The translations under genes were made by a program, and so were the position numbers. Below the pieces are notes generated by a model that saw only the letters and a program-made list of their open reading frames with translations, had not been told where the DNA came from and did no database searches. This document shows, in pieces, positions 57,001 to 64,000 of a DNA stretch of 64,000 nt. This DNA is from Bog-473 sp049513455. Lineage in GTDB: Bacteria > Actinomycetota > Acidimicrobiia > Acidimicrobiales > RAAP-2. Where the stretch lies: NCBI GenBank assembly GCA_049513455.1, contig JBEKWB010000011.1:1-64000 (forward strand). The letters are read 5' to 3'. Each line of letters starts with the position of its first letter. Positions within the stretch are counted from its first letter, which is position 1.

Positions 57001-58866
57001 CTACTCGGCGCTCCGCCCGTCGGCGGCCGCACCGGCGTCGGAGGCGTGATCCGGCGCCGGTACCACCCGCTCCCGCAATTCGCGCTTCAGCACCTTTCCA
57101 CTGGCATTCAGGGGAAGGCTGTCGACCACCACGACACGACGCGGCACCTTGTAGTTGGCCATGGCCTGGCGGGCCCAGGCGATGAGCGCATCACCGAATT
57201 CCCCGGCGCCTGCGGCCGCTGCGGCCCCTTCGGCCGCTGCGGCCCCTTCGGCCGCTTCGGCCCCCTCCGCGCCCTTCGCCGCCCCGGTGGCCCCGGTGGC
57301 CCGGGTCGCGCCCCACGCCGGGCTCGGGACGACGAAGGCACAGCCCACCTCGCCCATGCGCTCGTCGGGGACCCCCACCACCGCGACCTGGGCGACACCG
57401 TCGTAACGGCGCAAGATCGCCTCGATCTCGGCCGGGTAGGCGTTGAAGCCACCCACCACGAACATGTCCTTCACCCGGTCGGTGATGGTCACGTTGCCCG
57501 CGGCGTCCATGACCCCGATGTCGCCGGTGTGCAGCCAGCCCTCGGAATCGATCGCCGCCGCCGTGGCGGCCTCGTCCTCCCAGTACCCCCCCATGACCGT
57601 ATAGCCGCGCACCACGATCTCACCCGGCTCCCCCTGCGCCACGGAGCGGCCGTCGACCACGGCCCGCACCTCCAACCCGGGAATGGCCCTCCCCGACGTG
57701 GCAGCGATGACTTCGGGCGGGTAGTCGCGCCGGCACATGGTGACCGTGCCGCACGACTCGGTCAGGCCGTAGGCGGTGAGGACCGTGTCAAAACCGAGCT
57801 CACTGCTCATGGCGTGCACCAGCTCGACCGGGACGACTGCGGCGCCGGTCACCCCGAGCCGGAGAGACGACAGGTCGTAGTCACCACGGCCCGGCTCCGC
57901 CAGGAGCCCCTGATAGAGGGTCGGCGGCCCCGGGAGCACGGAAATCCGCTCCGCCGCGATGCGCTCCATGACCCGTCGGGCGTCGAAGACCGCCTCGGGC
58001 ACCACCGTGGCGCCGGCCATGAGACAGGCCAGGATGCCCGCCTTGTAGCCGAACGTGTGGAAGAAGGGGTTGACGACGAGGTAGCGGTCAGAGGGTGCGA
58101 GCCCGACGATGGACGCCCATGTGCCAAAGGTGCGCAACGACTGCCCGTGGGTGGCTCCCGCTCCCTTGGGGTGGCCCGTCGTGCCCGAGGTGAAGATGAG
58201 GTCCGAAAGGTCGTCGGGTCCGAGGGCCGCGGCCCTTGCCGCTGTGTGCGCCGGGTCGACCTGCTGCCCCGCCTGCGAGAACGATGCGAGGTCGATCGTC
58301 TCCACCCCGGCGGCCGTGGCCACGGCTGTGGCCCCGCTCCCGTCCGCGCCCCCGACCCCGTCGCGCAGGAGCACAATGCGCGCCAGCGCGCCCGTGTCCT
58401 CGCCGTGCAGGAGCGCCGGGTAGTCGACACCCAAAAAGCCGCGCACCGTCACGAGCGTGGTCGCTCCCGAGGCGCGGAGGATGTACGCGGCCTCTCCCCC
58501 CTTGAAGCGGGTGTTCATCGGCACCAGCACCGCGCCGGCGCGCAACGCCCCGAGGGCGGCCAGCATCCATTCGGCGCAGTTGGGAGCCCAAATGGCGACG
58601 CGGCCACCCGGGTCGACGCCCGCGGCGACGAAGCCGCGCGCGTAGGCGTCCACCGCCTCGGGGAGCTCGGCGTAGGTGAGGCGGAAGTCGCCGTCGACCA
58701 GCACTTCGTTGGCGGCGTGGCGCCCCGAGCCCTGCGTCACCAGATTCGGGATGGTGCCCCAGGTCAGGTCCGCACGGGGATCCTCGTCGTCCGGGGAGGC
58801 ACCACCGATACCGCTACCGGTGCCTGCACCGGTCGGCTGCCCCACCTGCGCCGGGCCCGGCGTCAC
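57001..58866 (-). CDS. fadD3: Acyl-CoA synthetase, FadD3-like (HIP-CoA ligase candidate)
   Basis: A 621-residue AMP-binding ligase. Motifs: LIFTSGTTGHPKGAGATH (P-loop), VNPFFHTFGYKAGIL, TAYGLTESCGTVTMCRRD, GWLHTGDIGVMD and the adenylation Lys in LNASGKVLKREL. In Mycobacterium, FadD3 loads the steroid-derived HIP acid onto CoA. Here the assignment rests mainly on the operon with fadE30- and ipdF-like genes. A 40-residue Ala/Gly/Glu insert (from an 18-bp DNA repeat, 57214-57267) interrupts the C-terminal lid domain. GTG 58866 overlaps the ipdF stop (GTGA). Confidence 0.85.
   Translation of the reverse strand: MTPGPAQVGQPTGAGTGSGIGGASPDDEDPRADLTWGTIPNLVTQGSGRHAANEVLVDGDFRLTYAELPEAVDAYARGFVAAGVDPGGRVAIWAPNCAEWMLAALGALRAGAVLVPMNTRFKGGEAAYILRASGATTLVTVRGFLGVDYPALLHGEDTGALARIVLLRDGVGGADGSGATAVATAAGVETIDLASFSQAGQQVDPAHTAARAAALGPDDLSDLIFTSGTTGHPKGAGATHGQSLRTFGTWASIVGLAPSDRYLVVNPFFHTFGYKAGILACLMAGATVVPEAVFDARRVMERIAAERISVLPGPPTLYQGLLAEPGRGDYDLSSLRLGVTGAAVVPVELVHAMSSELGFDTVLTAYGLTESCGTVTMCRRDYPPEVIAATSGRAIPGLEVRAVVDGRSVAQGEPGEIVVRGYTVMGGYWEDEAATAAAIDSEGWLHTGDIGVMDAAGNVTITDRVKDMFVVGGFNAYPAEIEAILRRYDGVAQVAVVGVPDERMGEVGCAFVVPSPAWGATRATGATGAAKGAEGAEAAEGAAAAEGAAAAAGAGEFGDALIAWARQAMANYKVPRRVVVVDSLPLNASGKVLKRELRERVVPAPDHASDAGAAADGRSAE
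57214..57267. repeat. Three tandem 18-bp units inside fadD3
   Basis: Three consecutive copies of ggccgctgcggccccttc, the last diverged, encode the Ala/Glu-rich EGAAAAEGAAAA insert. Slippage here would add or remove six residues. Confidence 0.7.
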
Positions 58867-59666
58867 GGGTGCTGGCTCGATACGGAGACGACCTCGCCGC
58901 TCATGTACGACGAGTAGTCGCTGGCCAAAAAGACGATGACGTTGGCCACCTCCCAGGTCTCCGCACCCCGGCCGAACAGCTCGCGGCGGCGCAGTATGGC
59001 CAGGTCCTCGTCGGGGATGGCGCGGTTGAGGAAGGGGTGCTCGGCCAGGCTCGGCGAGACGGCGTTGACGCGTACACCCCAAGGGGCGGCTTCGGCGGCG
59101 GCACAACGGGTGAGGGCCATGACGCCGGCCTTGGCCGCGGCGTAGTGGGCCTGTCCGGGTTGGGCCCGCCAGCCCAATACCGACGCGTTGTTGACGATGA
59201 CCCCGCTCCCCTGCGCCAACAGATGGGTCAAGGCGGCACGGGTGCAGCGGAAGGTGCCGGTGAGCGTGATGTCGAGCACGCGGAACCACTGCTCGTCGGT
59301 CATCTCGACCAGCGGGACGGTCCCGCCCAATCCCGCGTTGTGCACGGCGACGTCGAAGCGCCCGAAATGGTCGACGGCCGCCGCATAGAGGGCCTGCACC
59401 TGGCCCTCGTCCGTCACGTCGCAGGGCACGGCCCGCACCACCCCGCCGGTCTCGGCCTCCAGCTGCTCGGCCGTCTCGGCCAGCCGCCGTGCATGGGCGT
59501 CGGAGACGACGACCGCCGCGCCCTCCTCGAGGCACCGGCGTGCGGTCGCCGAGCCGATCCCCGTCCCGGCCGCCGCCGTGACGATCACAACCTTGTCCAC
59601 CAGCAGCCCGTGCCCGCTCGGCGGGTTGGGCGGTGGCGGTGGGTCAAAGGCGTCCTGCAGGCTCAC
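58863..59666 (-). CDS. ipdF: SDR dehydrogenase, IpdF-like
   Basis: A 267-residue SDR. The nucleotide motif is VTAAAGTGIGSATARR, the catalytic site is NNASVLGWRAQPGQAHYAAAKAGV, and the C-terminus ends ASDYSSYMSGEVVSVSSQHP. These segments match the Mycobacterium IpdF (Rv3559c) type, which oxidises the 5-hydroxy group of 5-OH-HIP-CoA in steroid C/D-ring breakdown. The unusual GTGIG (rather than GxxxGxG with Gly-rich spacing) is shared with that family. GTG 59666 overlaps the fadE30 stop and its own stop overlaps fadD3. The N-terminal Pro run (DPPPPPNPP) is not conserved. Confidence 0.88.
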   Translation of the reverse strand: MSLQDAFDPPPPPNPPSGHGLLVDKVVIVTAAAGTGIGSATARRCLEEGAAVVVSDAHARRLAETAEQLEAETGGVVRAVPCDVTDEGQVQALYAAAVDHFGRFDVAVHNAGLGGTVPLVEMTDEQWFRVLDITLTGTFRCTRAALTHLLAQGSGVIVNNASVLGWRAQPGQAHYAAAKAGVMALTRCAAAEAAPWGVRVNAVSPSLAEHPFLNRAIPDEDLAILRRRELFGRGAETWEVANVIVFLASDYSSYMSGEVVSVSSQHP

Positions 59667-60883
59667 GTGCCCCCCTTGGGTTCTGGCGGGAGGCCGAGTA
59701 CCCGCTCGCCGATGATGTTGCGCTGGATCTGGTTGGAGCCACCATAAATCGTCTCTGCCCGTGAGAAGAGGAACGGACGTTGGAACTCGTCGAGCTCATA
59801 GGCCGCGGGGTCGTAGGCGCCGGCGGCCGCGGGGTCGTCGCCGCCGAGGATGAGCGCGGCGGGACCTATGACACTGAGCGCGAGCTCGCCCAGGCGACGG
59901 TGCCAGCTCCCCCAGTACAGCTTGGCGATGGACGCCTCGGGCGGCGCCACCGGGCCGTCGATGCCCGAGAGGCTGCGCAGCGTGTTGTACCGCATGATGG
60001 TCAACTCCGCGTGCGCCTGCGCCAGCCGCTGGCGGATGACCGGGTCGCGGGACCGCCCGTTCGCCTGGGCCACGGCCACTATGCGCTGGAACTCGCGCAC
60101 GAAACCGAGCTGATGCCCGAGCAGGGCCACCCCCCGTTCGAAGGCCAGGGTGGCGAGCGCCACCCTCCACCCCTCGCCCTCGGCGCCGACGATGTTGTCG
60201 CGGTGGGTGCGGGCCCCGTCGAAGAACACCTCGTTGAACTCGCTCGTCTTGGTCAGCTGCATAATGGGGCGCACCTCGACGCCCGGCTGATGCATGGGAA
60301 CCAAGAGGTAGGAGAGCCCCTTGTGGCGCCGGGACTCGGGGTCGGTGCGGCAGACGACGAAGCACCAGTCGGACTGGTGCGCCAGCGAGGTCCACACCTT
60401 TTGGCCGGTGATCACCCACTCGTCGCCGTCACGGACGGCGCGTGTCTTGACATTGGCCAGGTCACTCCCGGCGTCGGGCTCGGAGTAGCCCTGGCACCAC
60501 AGCTCGGTCCCCGCCAGTATCGGGGGAAGGAAGCGCGCCTTCTGGGCCTCGGTGCCGTAGTGGATGAGGGTGGGCCCGAGCAGGCCCTCCCCCATGACGC
60601 TGACGCGACCCGGCGCCCCCGCCCGCACGTACTCCTCGTGGAAGATGACCTGTTCGGTCATGGACGTGCCCCGGCCGCCGTACTCGGTGGGCCACGCCAG
60701 GCCGGTCCACCCGCCCGCGGCCAGCACCTTCTCCCAACGGAGCCGCACATCGAAGCCGAACGTCTCGTCACCCGAGCCGCCCCGGCCACCCAACTCGGCG
60801 AACTCGCCGACCAGGTGCTCCCCGAGGAATTGCCGGACCTCGTCCCGGAACGCCGAGTCTTGCGGGCGGTCGCGCAGGTCCAT
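59663..60883 (-). CDS. fadE30: Acyl-CoA dehydrogenase, FadE30-like
   Basis: A 406-residue acyl-CoA dehydrogenase. It has the FAD/acyl-CoA motifs CQGYSEPDAGSDLANVKT and VWTSLAHQSDWCFVV, and the C-terminal RAETIYGGSNQIQRNIIGERVLG that binds FAD at the dimer interface. In mycobacteria FadE30 acts on a HIP-CoA derivative in the C/D-ring pathway and its gene neighbours fadD3. Start ATG 60883 gives MDLRDRPQDSAFRDEV; a TACGCT box lies 10 nt upstream. It is the first of a three-gene operon with GTGA overlaps. It may need a small-subunit partner, not seen here. Confidence 0.87.
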   Translation of the reverse strand: MDLRDRPQDSAFRDEVRQFLGEHLVGEFAELGGRGGSGDETFGFDVRLRWEKVLAAGGWTGLAWPTEYGGRGTSMTEQVIFHEEYVRAGAPGRVSVMGEGLLGPTLIHYGTEAQKARFLPPILAGTELWCQGYSEPDAGSDLANVKTRAVRDGDEWVITGQKVWTSLAHQSDWCFVVCRTDPESRRHKGLSYLLVPMHQPGVEVRPIMQLTKTSEFNEVFFDGARTHRDNIVGAEGEGWRVALATLAFERGVALLGHQLGFVREFQRIVAVAQANGRSRDPVIRQRLAQAHAELTIMRYNTLRSLSGIDGPVAPPEASIAKLYWGSWHRRLGELALSVIGPAALILGGDDPAAAGAYDPAAYELDEFQRPFLFSRAETIYGGSNQIQRNIIGERVLGLPPEPKGGT

Positions 60884-61056
60884 GTCGTCGGTCAGCGTAG
60901 TGAAATCCGCACGCACCGATCTCACCACGGGGCCCCGGCGAGTCGGCGACCCGGCCACGACAGGGCGCCGGCGGCCGGGCGGGCCTGGCCCTGCCCTGGA
61001 ATACTCGCGTCACCACCCGCCCGCCCGGCACAACGGCGCGACGAAAGGACCACGTC

Positions 61057-62259
61057 ATGGACGTGAGCATCGGAGGACACGTCGAGCCCGGCTTCGCCGC
61101 GGTCAAAGATGCCTTCAGCCAGAACTTCGAGGCCGGACACGAGACGGGAGCGGCATTCTGCCTGCATGTGGGCGGGCGCAAGGTCGTCGACCTCTACGGC
61201 GGCTCCTTCGACCGCGACGCCCGAGACAGCGCCGGTGATCGACCCTATGACCAGGACACCCTGCAGCTGGTCTTCTCCTCGACCAAAGGCGCCACTGCGG
61301 CGTGCGCGAACCTGCTGGAGCAGCGGGGCGAGCTCGACGTGGAGTCCCCGGTGGCCCGCTACTGGCCCGAGTTCGCCCAGTTCGGGAAGGAGGAGATCCC
61401 CGTCCTCTTCCTGCTCTCCCACCAGGCCGGGCTCCCGGCCGTCGACGCCACGCTGAGCCCGGCCGAGGTCCAGGCCTGGGAGCCGGTGATCGCCGCGTTG
61501 GAAGCGCAGCCGCCGTTCTGGGAGCCGGGCACCGCCCACGGCTATCACGCGCTGACCTACGGGTGGTTGGTCGGCGAGGTCGTACGCCGGATCACCGGGC
61601 GCACCGTGGGCACGTTCTTTGCCGAGGAGATAGCCCAGCCTCTCGGGCTGGAGTTCTGGATCAGACTGCCCGAGGAGCAAGAGCACCGGGTCTCGCCGGT
61701 CATCGGCGGCGTCCTCCCCGGAGGGGAGGCTGCAGGAACAGGTACGAGCTTCTCGTCCACCTTGCTGGCGCGGGCGCTCAACTTGGCGGGCGCCTTCTCC
61801 GACCCGGGTTGGGCCAACCGCCGCGCCTGGCACGCCGCCGAGGTGCCCGCCGCCAACGGCATCACCAACGCCGTCTCGCTGTCCCGCCTCTACGCCGGCT
61901 TGATCGGCACCGTCGACGGTGGACCCACCGAGCCGATCCTGACGAAGGACCAGGTGGATCGCGCGCGCACCGTGCGCACCTTCGGCGCCGACCAGGTGTT
62001 CGCCTCGGTGGGCTTCACCATGAAGCAGCACATCGGCCAGGGGTTCTGGGTCTCCAGCCCCTTCTCGCCCTTCGGCGGCGCGGGCTCGTTCGGGCACACC
62101 GGCGCGGGCGGGTCCTACGGTTTTGCCGACCCCGAGAACAGCCTGGCCGTGGGCTACGTCATGAACAGGATGTCGATGGGCATGACGGTGGACCCGAGGT
62201 CCCGCCCCCTCATTCGCGCGTGCTACGAGGCGGTCGGGGCGAACCCGAAATACATCTAG
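61057..62259 (+). CDS. Serine hydrolase, beta-lactamase/EstB family
   Basis: A 400-residue serine hydrolase of the class C beta-lactamase-like esterase family. The nucleophile Ser and Lys are in VFSSTKGATAACANLLEQRG (SxxK, about residue 74). The Tyr of the second motif is in HGYHALTYGWLVGEVV, and GHTGAGGSYGFADPENS is the KTG-like third motif (HTG). No signal peptide, so it is cytoplasmic, as in mycobacterial LipD/LipL types. AAAGGA is 9 nt before ATG 61057. It diverges from the fadE30 operon. Substrate is probably an ester or lactone; a link to steroid lactones is speculative. Confidence 0.87.
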   Translation: MDVSIGGHVEPGFAAVKDAFSQNFEAGHETGAAFCLHVGGRKVVDLYGGSFDRDARDSAGDRPYDQDTLQLVFSSTKGATAACANLLEQRGELDVESPVARYWPEFAQFGKEEIPVLFLLSHQAGLPAVDATLSPAEVQAWEPVIAALEAQPPFWEPGTAHGYHALTYGWLVGEVVRRITGRTVGTFFAEEIAQPLGLEFWIRLPEEQEHRVSPVIGGVLPGGEAAGTGTSFSSTLLARALNLAGAFSDPGWANRRAWHAAEVPAANGITNAVSLSRLYAGLIGTVDGGPTEPILTKDQVDRARTVRTFGADQVFASVGFTMKQHIGQGFWVSSPFSPFGGAGSFGHTGAGGSYGFADPENSLAVGYVMNRMSMGMTVDPRSRPLIRACYEAVGANPKYI

Positions 62260-62267
62260 GCAGGCCG

Positions 62268-62321
62268 CCGTTGCAGTCTCGGGAGGGCGTGGCAGTCGGG
62301 GAAGGCCGTTGCAGTCTCGGG
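62268..62321. repeat. Direct repeat of 16 bp between the hydrolase and msrB
   Basis: CCGTTGCAGTCTCGGG occurs at 62268-62283 and 62306-62321, with a 22-bp spacer. The repeats lie just upstream of the msrB ribosome site. Confidence 0.55.
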
Positions 62322-62333
62322 GGGAGGGTCGAC

Positions 62334-62780
62334 ATGTTCACCCGAAGAAAGAGGAAGCAGGACACCGTGGAGTACGAGATCGTCAAGACCGAGGAAGAGT
62401 GGAAGAAGGAGCTTCCGCCCGAGCGCTACCGCGTCCTCCGCCGCGCCGGCACCGAGCCGGCGTGGTCGGGCGAGCTGCTGCACGTCGAGGGGGAGGGTGT
62501 GTTCCGCTGCGCCGGCTGCGGAGCGGAGCTGTTCGACCCCGACTCCAAGTTCGAGTCGGGGTCGGGATGGCCCAGCTTCGACCGAGCCAAGTCCGACGGC
62601 ACCATCGTCGAGCACGCCGATCGCACCTTCGGTATGACCCGCACGGAAATCGTGTGCGCCCGGTGCGGGGGCCACCTGGGGCACGTCTTTGCGGATGGAC
62701 CCACCGACACGGGGCTGCGGTACTGCGTCAATTCCCTCTCCCTGAACTACGAGCAGGACCCGAGCCCTACGGCGCCGTAG
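62334..62780 (+). CDS. msrB: Peptide-methionine (R)-S-oxide reductase
   Basis: A 148-residue MsrB that reduces (R)-methionine sulfoxide with thioredoxin. The two zinc CxxC pairs are CAGCG and CARCGG, FESGSGWPSF is the substrate loop, and the catalytic Cys is in LRYCVNSLSL near the C-terminus. It starts at ATG 62334 after a GGAGGG. About a dozen basic residues (MFTRRKRKQD) precede the usual core. It lies downstream of the serine hydrolase by 74 bp, with its own Shine-Dalgarno, and converges on the small genes after ssb. Confidence 0.94.
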   Translation: MFTRRKRKQDTVEYEIVKTEEEWKKELPPERYRVLRRAGTEPAWSGELLHVEGEGVFRCAGCGAELFDPDSKFESGSGWPSFDRAKSDGTIVEHADRTFGMTRTEIVCARCGGHLGHVFADGPTDTGLRYCVNSLSLNYEQDPSPTAP

Positions 62781-62937
62781 GGCCGGGCTCCACCAGTCGC
62801 CCTTCGACGACGTCGAAGACCGCGGCCAGATAGGCCGCTTCACCCGGGAGGCCGAGCCGCTCCAGGAGCGACTCGGCCAGGGCGAGGGCGCCGCAGATTT
62901 CGAAGACCTCGTTCTTCAGGAAATCGACCCGCGGCGC
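62767..62937 (-). CDS. Possible small hypothetical protein, start uncertain
   Basis: A short helical, acidic segment reads FEICGALALAESLLERLGLP then AVFDVVEGRLVEPG at its end. Codon use and a plausible amphipathic helix suggest a real coding segment, but no normal start codon is visible at the 5' edge (62937 is an edge estimate; a TTG in frame about 50 nt upstream is possible). It overlaps the end of the membrane protein gene in another frame, so a frameshift between them or in the sequence is possible. I do not recognise the family. Confidence 0.4.
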   Translation of the reverse strand, partial: APRVDFLKNEVFEICGALALAESLLERLGLPGEAAYLAAVFDVVEGRLVEPGPTAP

Positions 62938-63131
62938 GAAGCGCGCCGGCGGCGGCGGCCCACCAGGGCTGCGCAACCCACCGTCAGCAGCAACAGCATC
63001 ACGGCGGAGCCGGTCGCGGCGGCCACCGCTCCGATCGGGTGACGCGACACGCCGGTCAACGTCAGGACGACCAGCCTGCCCGTGGTCATCGCCACGGGCA
63101 GGCCAATCGACGGGATCAGCCAGGACGTCAC
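62916..63131 (-). CDS. Small membrane protein (71 aa)
   Basis: A 71-residue protein with one clear hydrophobic helix (about residues 33-58, HPIGAVAAATGSAVMLLLLTVGCAALVG) and a basic Arg-rich tail (RRRRRASRRG). It starts with GTG at 63131, immediately after the ssb stop codon (TGA-GTG), so it is probably co-transcribed with ssb. No family is recognised. Its 3' end overlaps a different open frame that also looks coding, raising the possibility of a frameshift near 62930. Confidence 0.5.
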   Translation of the reverse strand: MTSWLIPSIGLPVAMTTGRLVVLTLTGVSRHPIGAVAAATGSAVMLLLLTVGCAALVGRRRRRASRRGSIS

Positions 63132-63572
63132 TCACGCCTCGACCGGTAGGGCTTCCGACCGTGCCCCGTCGGTCTCGGTCGTGGAGTCCGAATCGGGCAG
63201 ATCAGGCAGCGACCGCCGCTCGGTGCGCTGCACATCGGCGGTGGCGAAGCGCAGGCTCGGGCCGATCTCGTCGGCTGTGATCTCCACCTTCGAGCGGTGG
63301 TCCCCGTCCTCGGTCTCCCAGCTGCGCTGCTCGAGGCGACCGGTGACCACGACCCGCATCCCCTTGGAGAGGCTCAAGGCCACGTTCTCGGCCAGATCCC
63401 TCCAGCAGACCACGTCGAAAAATGACGTGGCCTCGTGCCACTCCTGAGTGGTCCGGTCCTGCCAGCGACGGTTCACGGCCACGCCCAACTGCGCCGTGGC
63501 CTGACCCTCCCTGGTGTAGCGGATCTCGGGCTCCCGGGTCAGGTTGCCCGTGATCGTGGTGTTGTTGGCCAT
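63132..63572 (-). CDS. ssb: Single-stranded DNA-binding protein
   Basis: A 146-residue SSB with an N-terminal OB-fold (NTTITGNLTREPEIRYTREG, then ATSFFDVVCWRDLAENVALSL, RVVVTGRLEQRSWETEDGDHR) and an acidic flexible C-terminal part (about 115-146, rich in Asp/Ser/Glu). It lacks the classic DDDIPF tip, ending in EALPVEA, so interactions with SSB partners may differ, or it may be a secondary SSB. ATG 63572 has GGA upstream. The stop abuts the GTG of the membrane gene. Confidence 0.92.
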   Translation of the reverse strand: MANNTTITGNLTREPEIRYTREGQATAQLGVAVNRRWQDRTTQEWHEATSFFDVVCWRDLAENVALSLSKGMRVVVTGRLEQRSWETEDGDHRSKVEITADEIGPSLRFATADVQRTERRSLPDLPDSDSTTETDGARSEALPVEA

Positions 63573-63743
63573 GAGGTGTCCTCACTCTCGTCGTGCCACC
63601 CGCGGTCACGGGTGTACCGGCGAGCATGGCGAGGCCACCTTGCCCGGAACCTTGCCGCGATCCTTGCCGGATGCACTGCGCGCATCCAGATTCAGCGCGC
63701 AAATGCGGGCTGGGGATGGAACTGCGAATTAACTTCTCCGTGG

Positions 63744-64000
63744 GTGAGCAATCCGATGAGGGGGCCGGGTCGGCTGGGGAAGCTCCGCTTCTGGCGCTCT
63801 CCGCCCGACCAACCGCGCTGGGCCCGGCCCGCCCTCCTGGCCGCGACCGCGCTGGCGGCGGCGGGATACGCCTGGGGCATCGGGAGCGTGAACCTCGAGC
63901 CCTTCTACGGCGCGGCCGCCCGGAGCATGTCGCAGAGCTGGCACAACTTTCTCTTCGGAGCGTTCGACCCGTGGGGGACCGTCACGGTGGACAAGCTGCC
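63744..64000 (+). CDS. Glycosyltransferase family 39 protein, N-terminus only
   Basis: The 3' end lies beyond the window. About 85 residues are visible: a basic N-terminus, a first hydrophobic helix (ALLAATALAAAGYAWGIGS) and SVNLEPFYGAAARSMSQSWHNF, then GAFDPWGTVTVDKLP. This last motif, with an acidic first loop and YGAA-S-S-W, is typical of GT39 mannosyl/ArnT-like integral membrane transferases that use polyprenyl-phosphate sugars. GTG 63744 is used (TAACTT box 8 nt upstream); ATG 63756 is in frame. It diverges from ssb over about 170 bp. Confidence 0.8.
   Translation, partial: MSNPMRGPGRLGKLRFWRSPPDQPRWARPALLAATALAAAGYAWGIGSVNLEPFYGAAARSMSQSWHNFLFGAFDPWGTVTVDKL

Noticed and set aside
59663..60958. 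Longer fadE30 start at 60958 with an Arg/Ser-rich N-terminal extension
   Set aside because: The extension is not typical of acyl-CoA dehydrogenases; MDLRDRPQDSAF from 60883 is the usual beginning.
60884..61056. KstR2-type operator upstream of fadE30
   Set aside because: I searched by eye for CAAG-N2-CTTG-like palindromes here and near the cupin and SDR promoters and found none.

Overview
The window is high-GC DNA with densely packed, often overlapping genes and one tRNA. The gene content points to an actinobacterium, most likely of class Acidimicrobiia. The evidence is a Kgd-type 2-oxoglutarate decarboxylase/E2-E1 fusion, a fused PafBC-like WYL regulator, CofC/FbiD for coenzyme F420, a mycofactocin-type SDR, a LysM-BTAD membrane protein, and many genes whose start codon lies only 6-8 nt downstream of a TANNNT -10 box (leaderless style). 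The class assignment is inference; no 16S gene is present.

Layout. 1-4.8 kb: a partial hypothetical gene, a small hypothetical, tRNA-Val(UAC), a SCO6745-family protein coupled to an inositol-monophosphatase-like enzyme, a hypothetical, a lipoprotein and a CHAP amidase-like protein. 4.8-11.2 kb: an aldehyde dehydrogenase, then a block of a sigma-region-4-like protein, a Thr/Pro-rich anchored secreted protein and a 904-residue membrane protein with LysM and BTAD domains. 11.3-14.7 kb: an operon of a/b hydrolase, membrane-anchored MurF-like ligase and Ddl-like ATP-grasp ligase. 15-19.5 kb: a short UvrD-like helicase, a GlcD-like FAD oxidase and a ThDP enzyme, coupled by 4-nt stop/start overlaps. 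19.5-25.8 kb (minus strand): kgd, a NYN-S1 RNase-like fusion, fabZ and exonuclease III in one probable operon.

26-37.3 kb: an a/b hydrolase, a DMT transporter, a decayed ABC ATPase remnant, rnhB, two small proteins, an acyl-CoA ligase diverging from a GH38 mannosidase, an adenylate cyclase coupled to gpsA, then cofC coupled to a PIG-L deacetylase. 37.3-41.2 kb: a histone-H1-like protein made of 9-residue repeats, a 571-bp GC-poor spacer with inverted repeats, and a convergent pair of a coupling-protein ATPase and a helicase-less MobF relaxase. This is the most foreign-looking part of the window. 41.2-53.4 kb: fused WYL regulator, CtaG-like protein, carboxyltransferase, moaC, an FmdB-type zinc-ribbon gene behind a CIRCE-like operator, tldD/tldE, a hotdog protein that diverges from tldD across only 19 bp, an MFS transporter and dxs.

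53.4-64 kb: nucleotidyltransferase, a cupin-P450 operon, a mycofactocin-type SDR, then a fadE30-ipdF-fadD3 operon for steroid C/D-ring (HIP) catabolism. These are followed by a serine hydrolase, msrB, ssb with small downstream genes, and the start of a GT39 glycosyltransferase cut by the window end. The other spacers are under 300 bp. Those at 500-738, 967-1250 and 14732-14954 show nothing I can support beyond the promoter sites listed.
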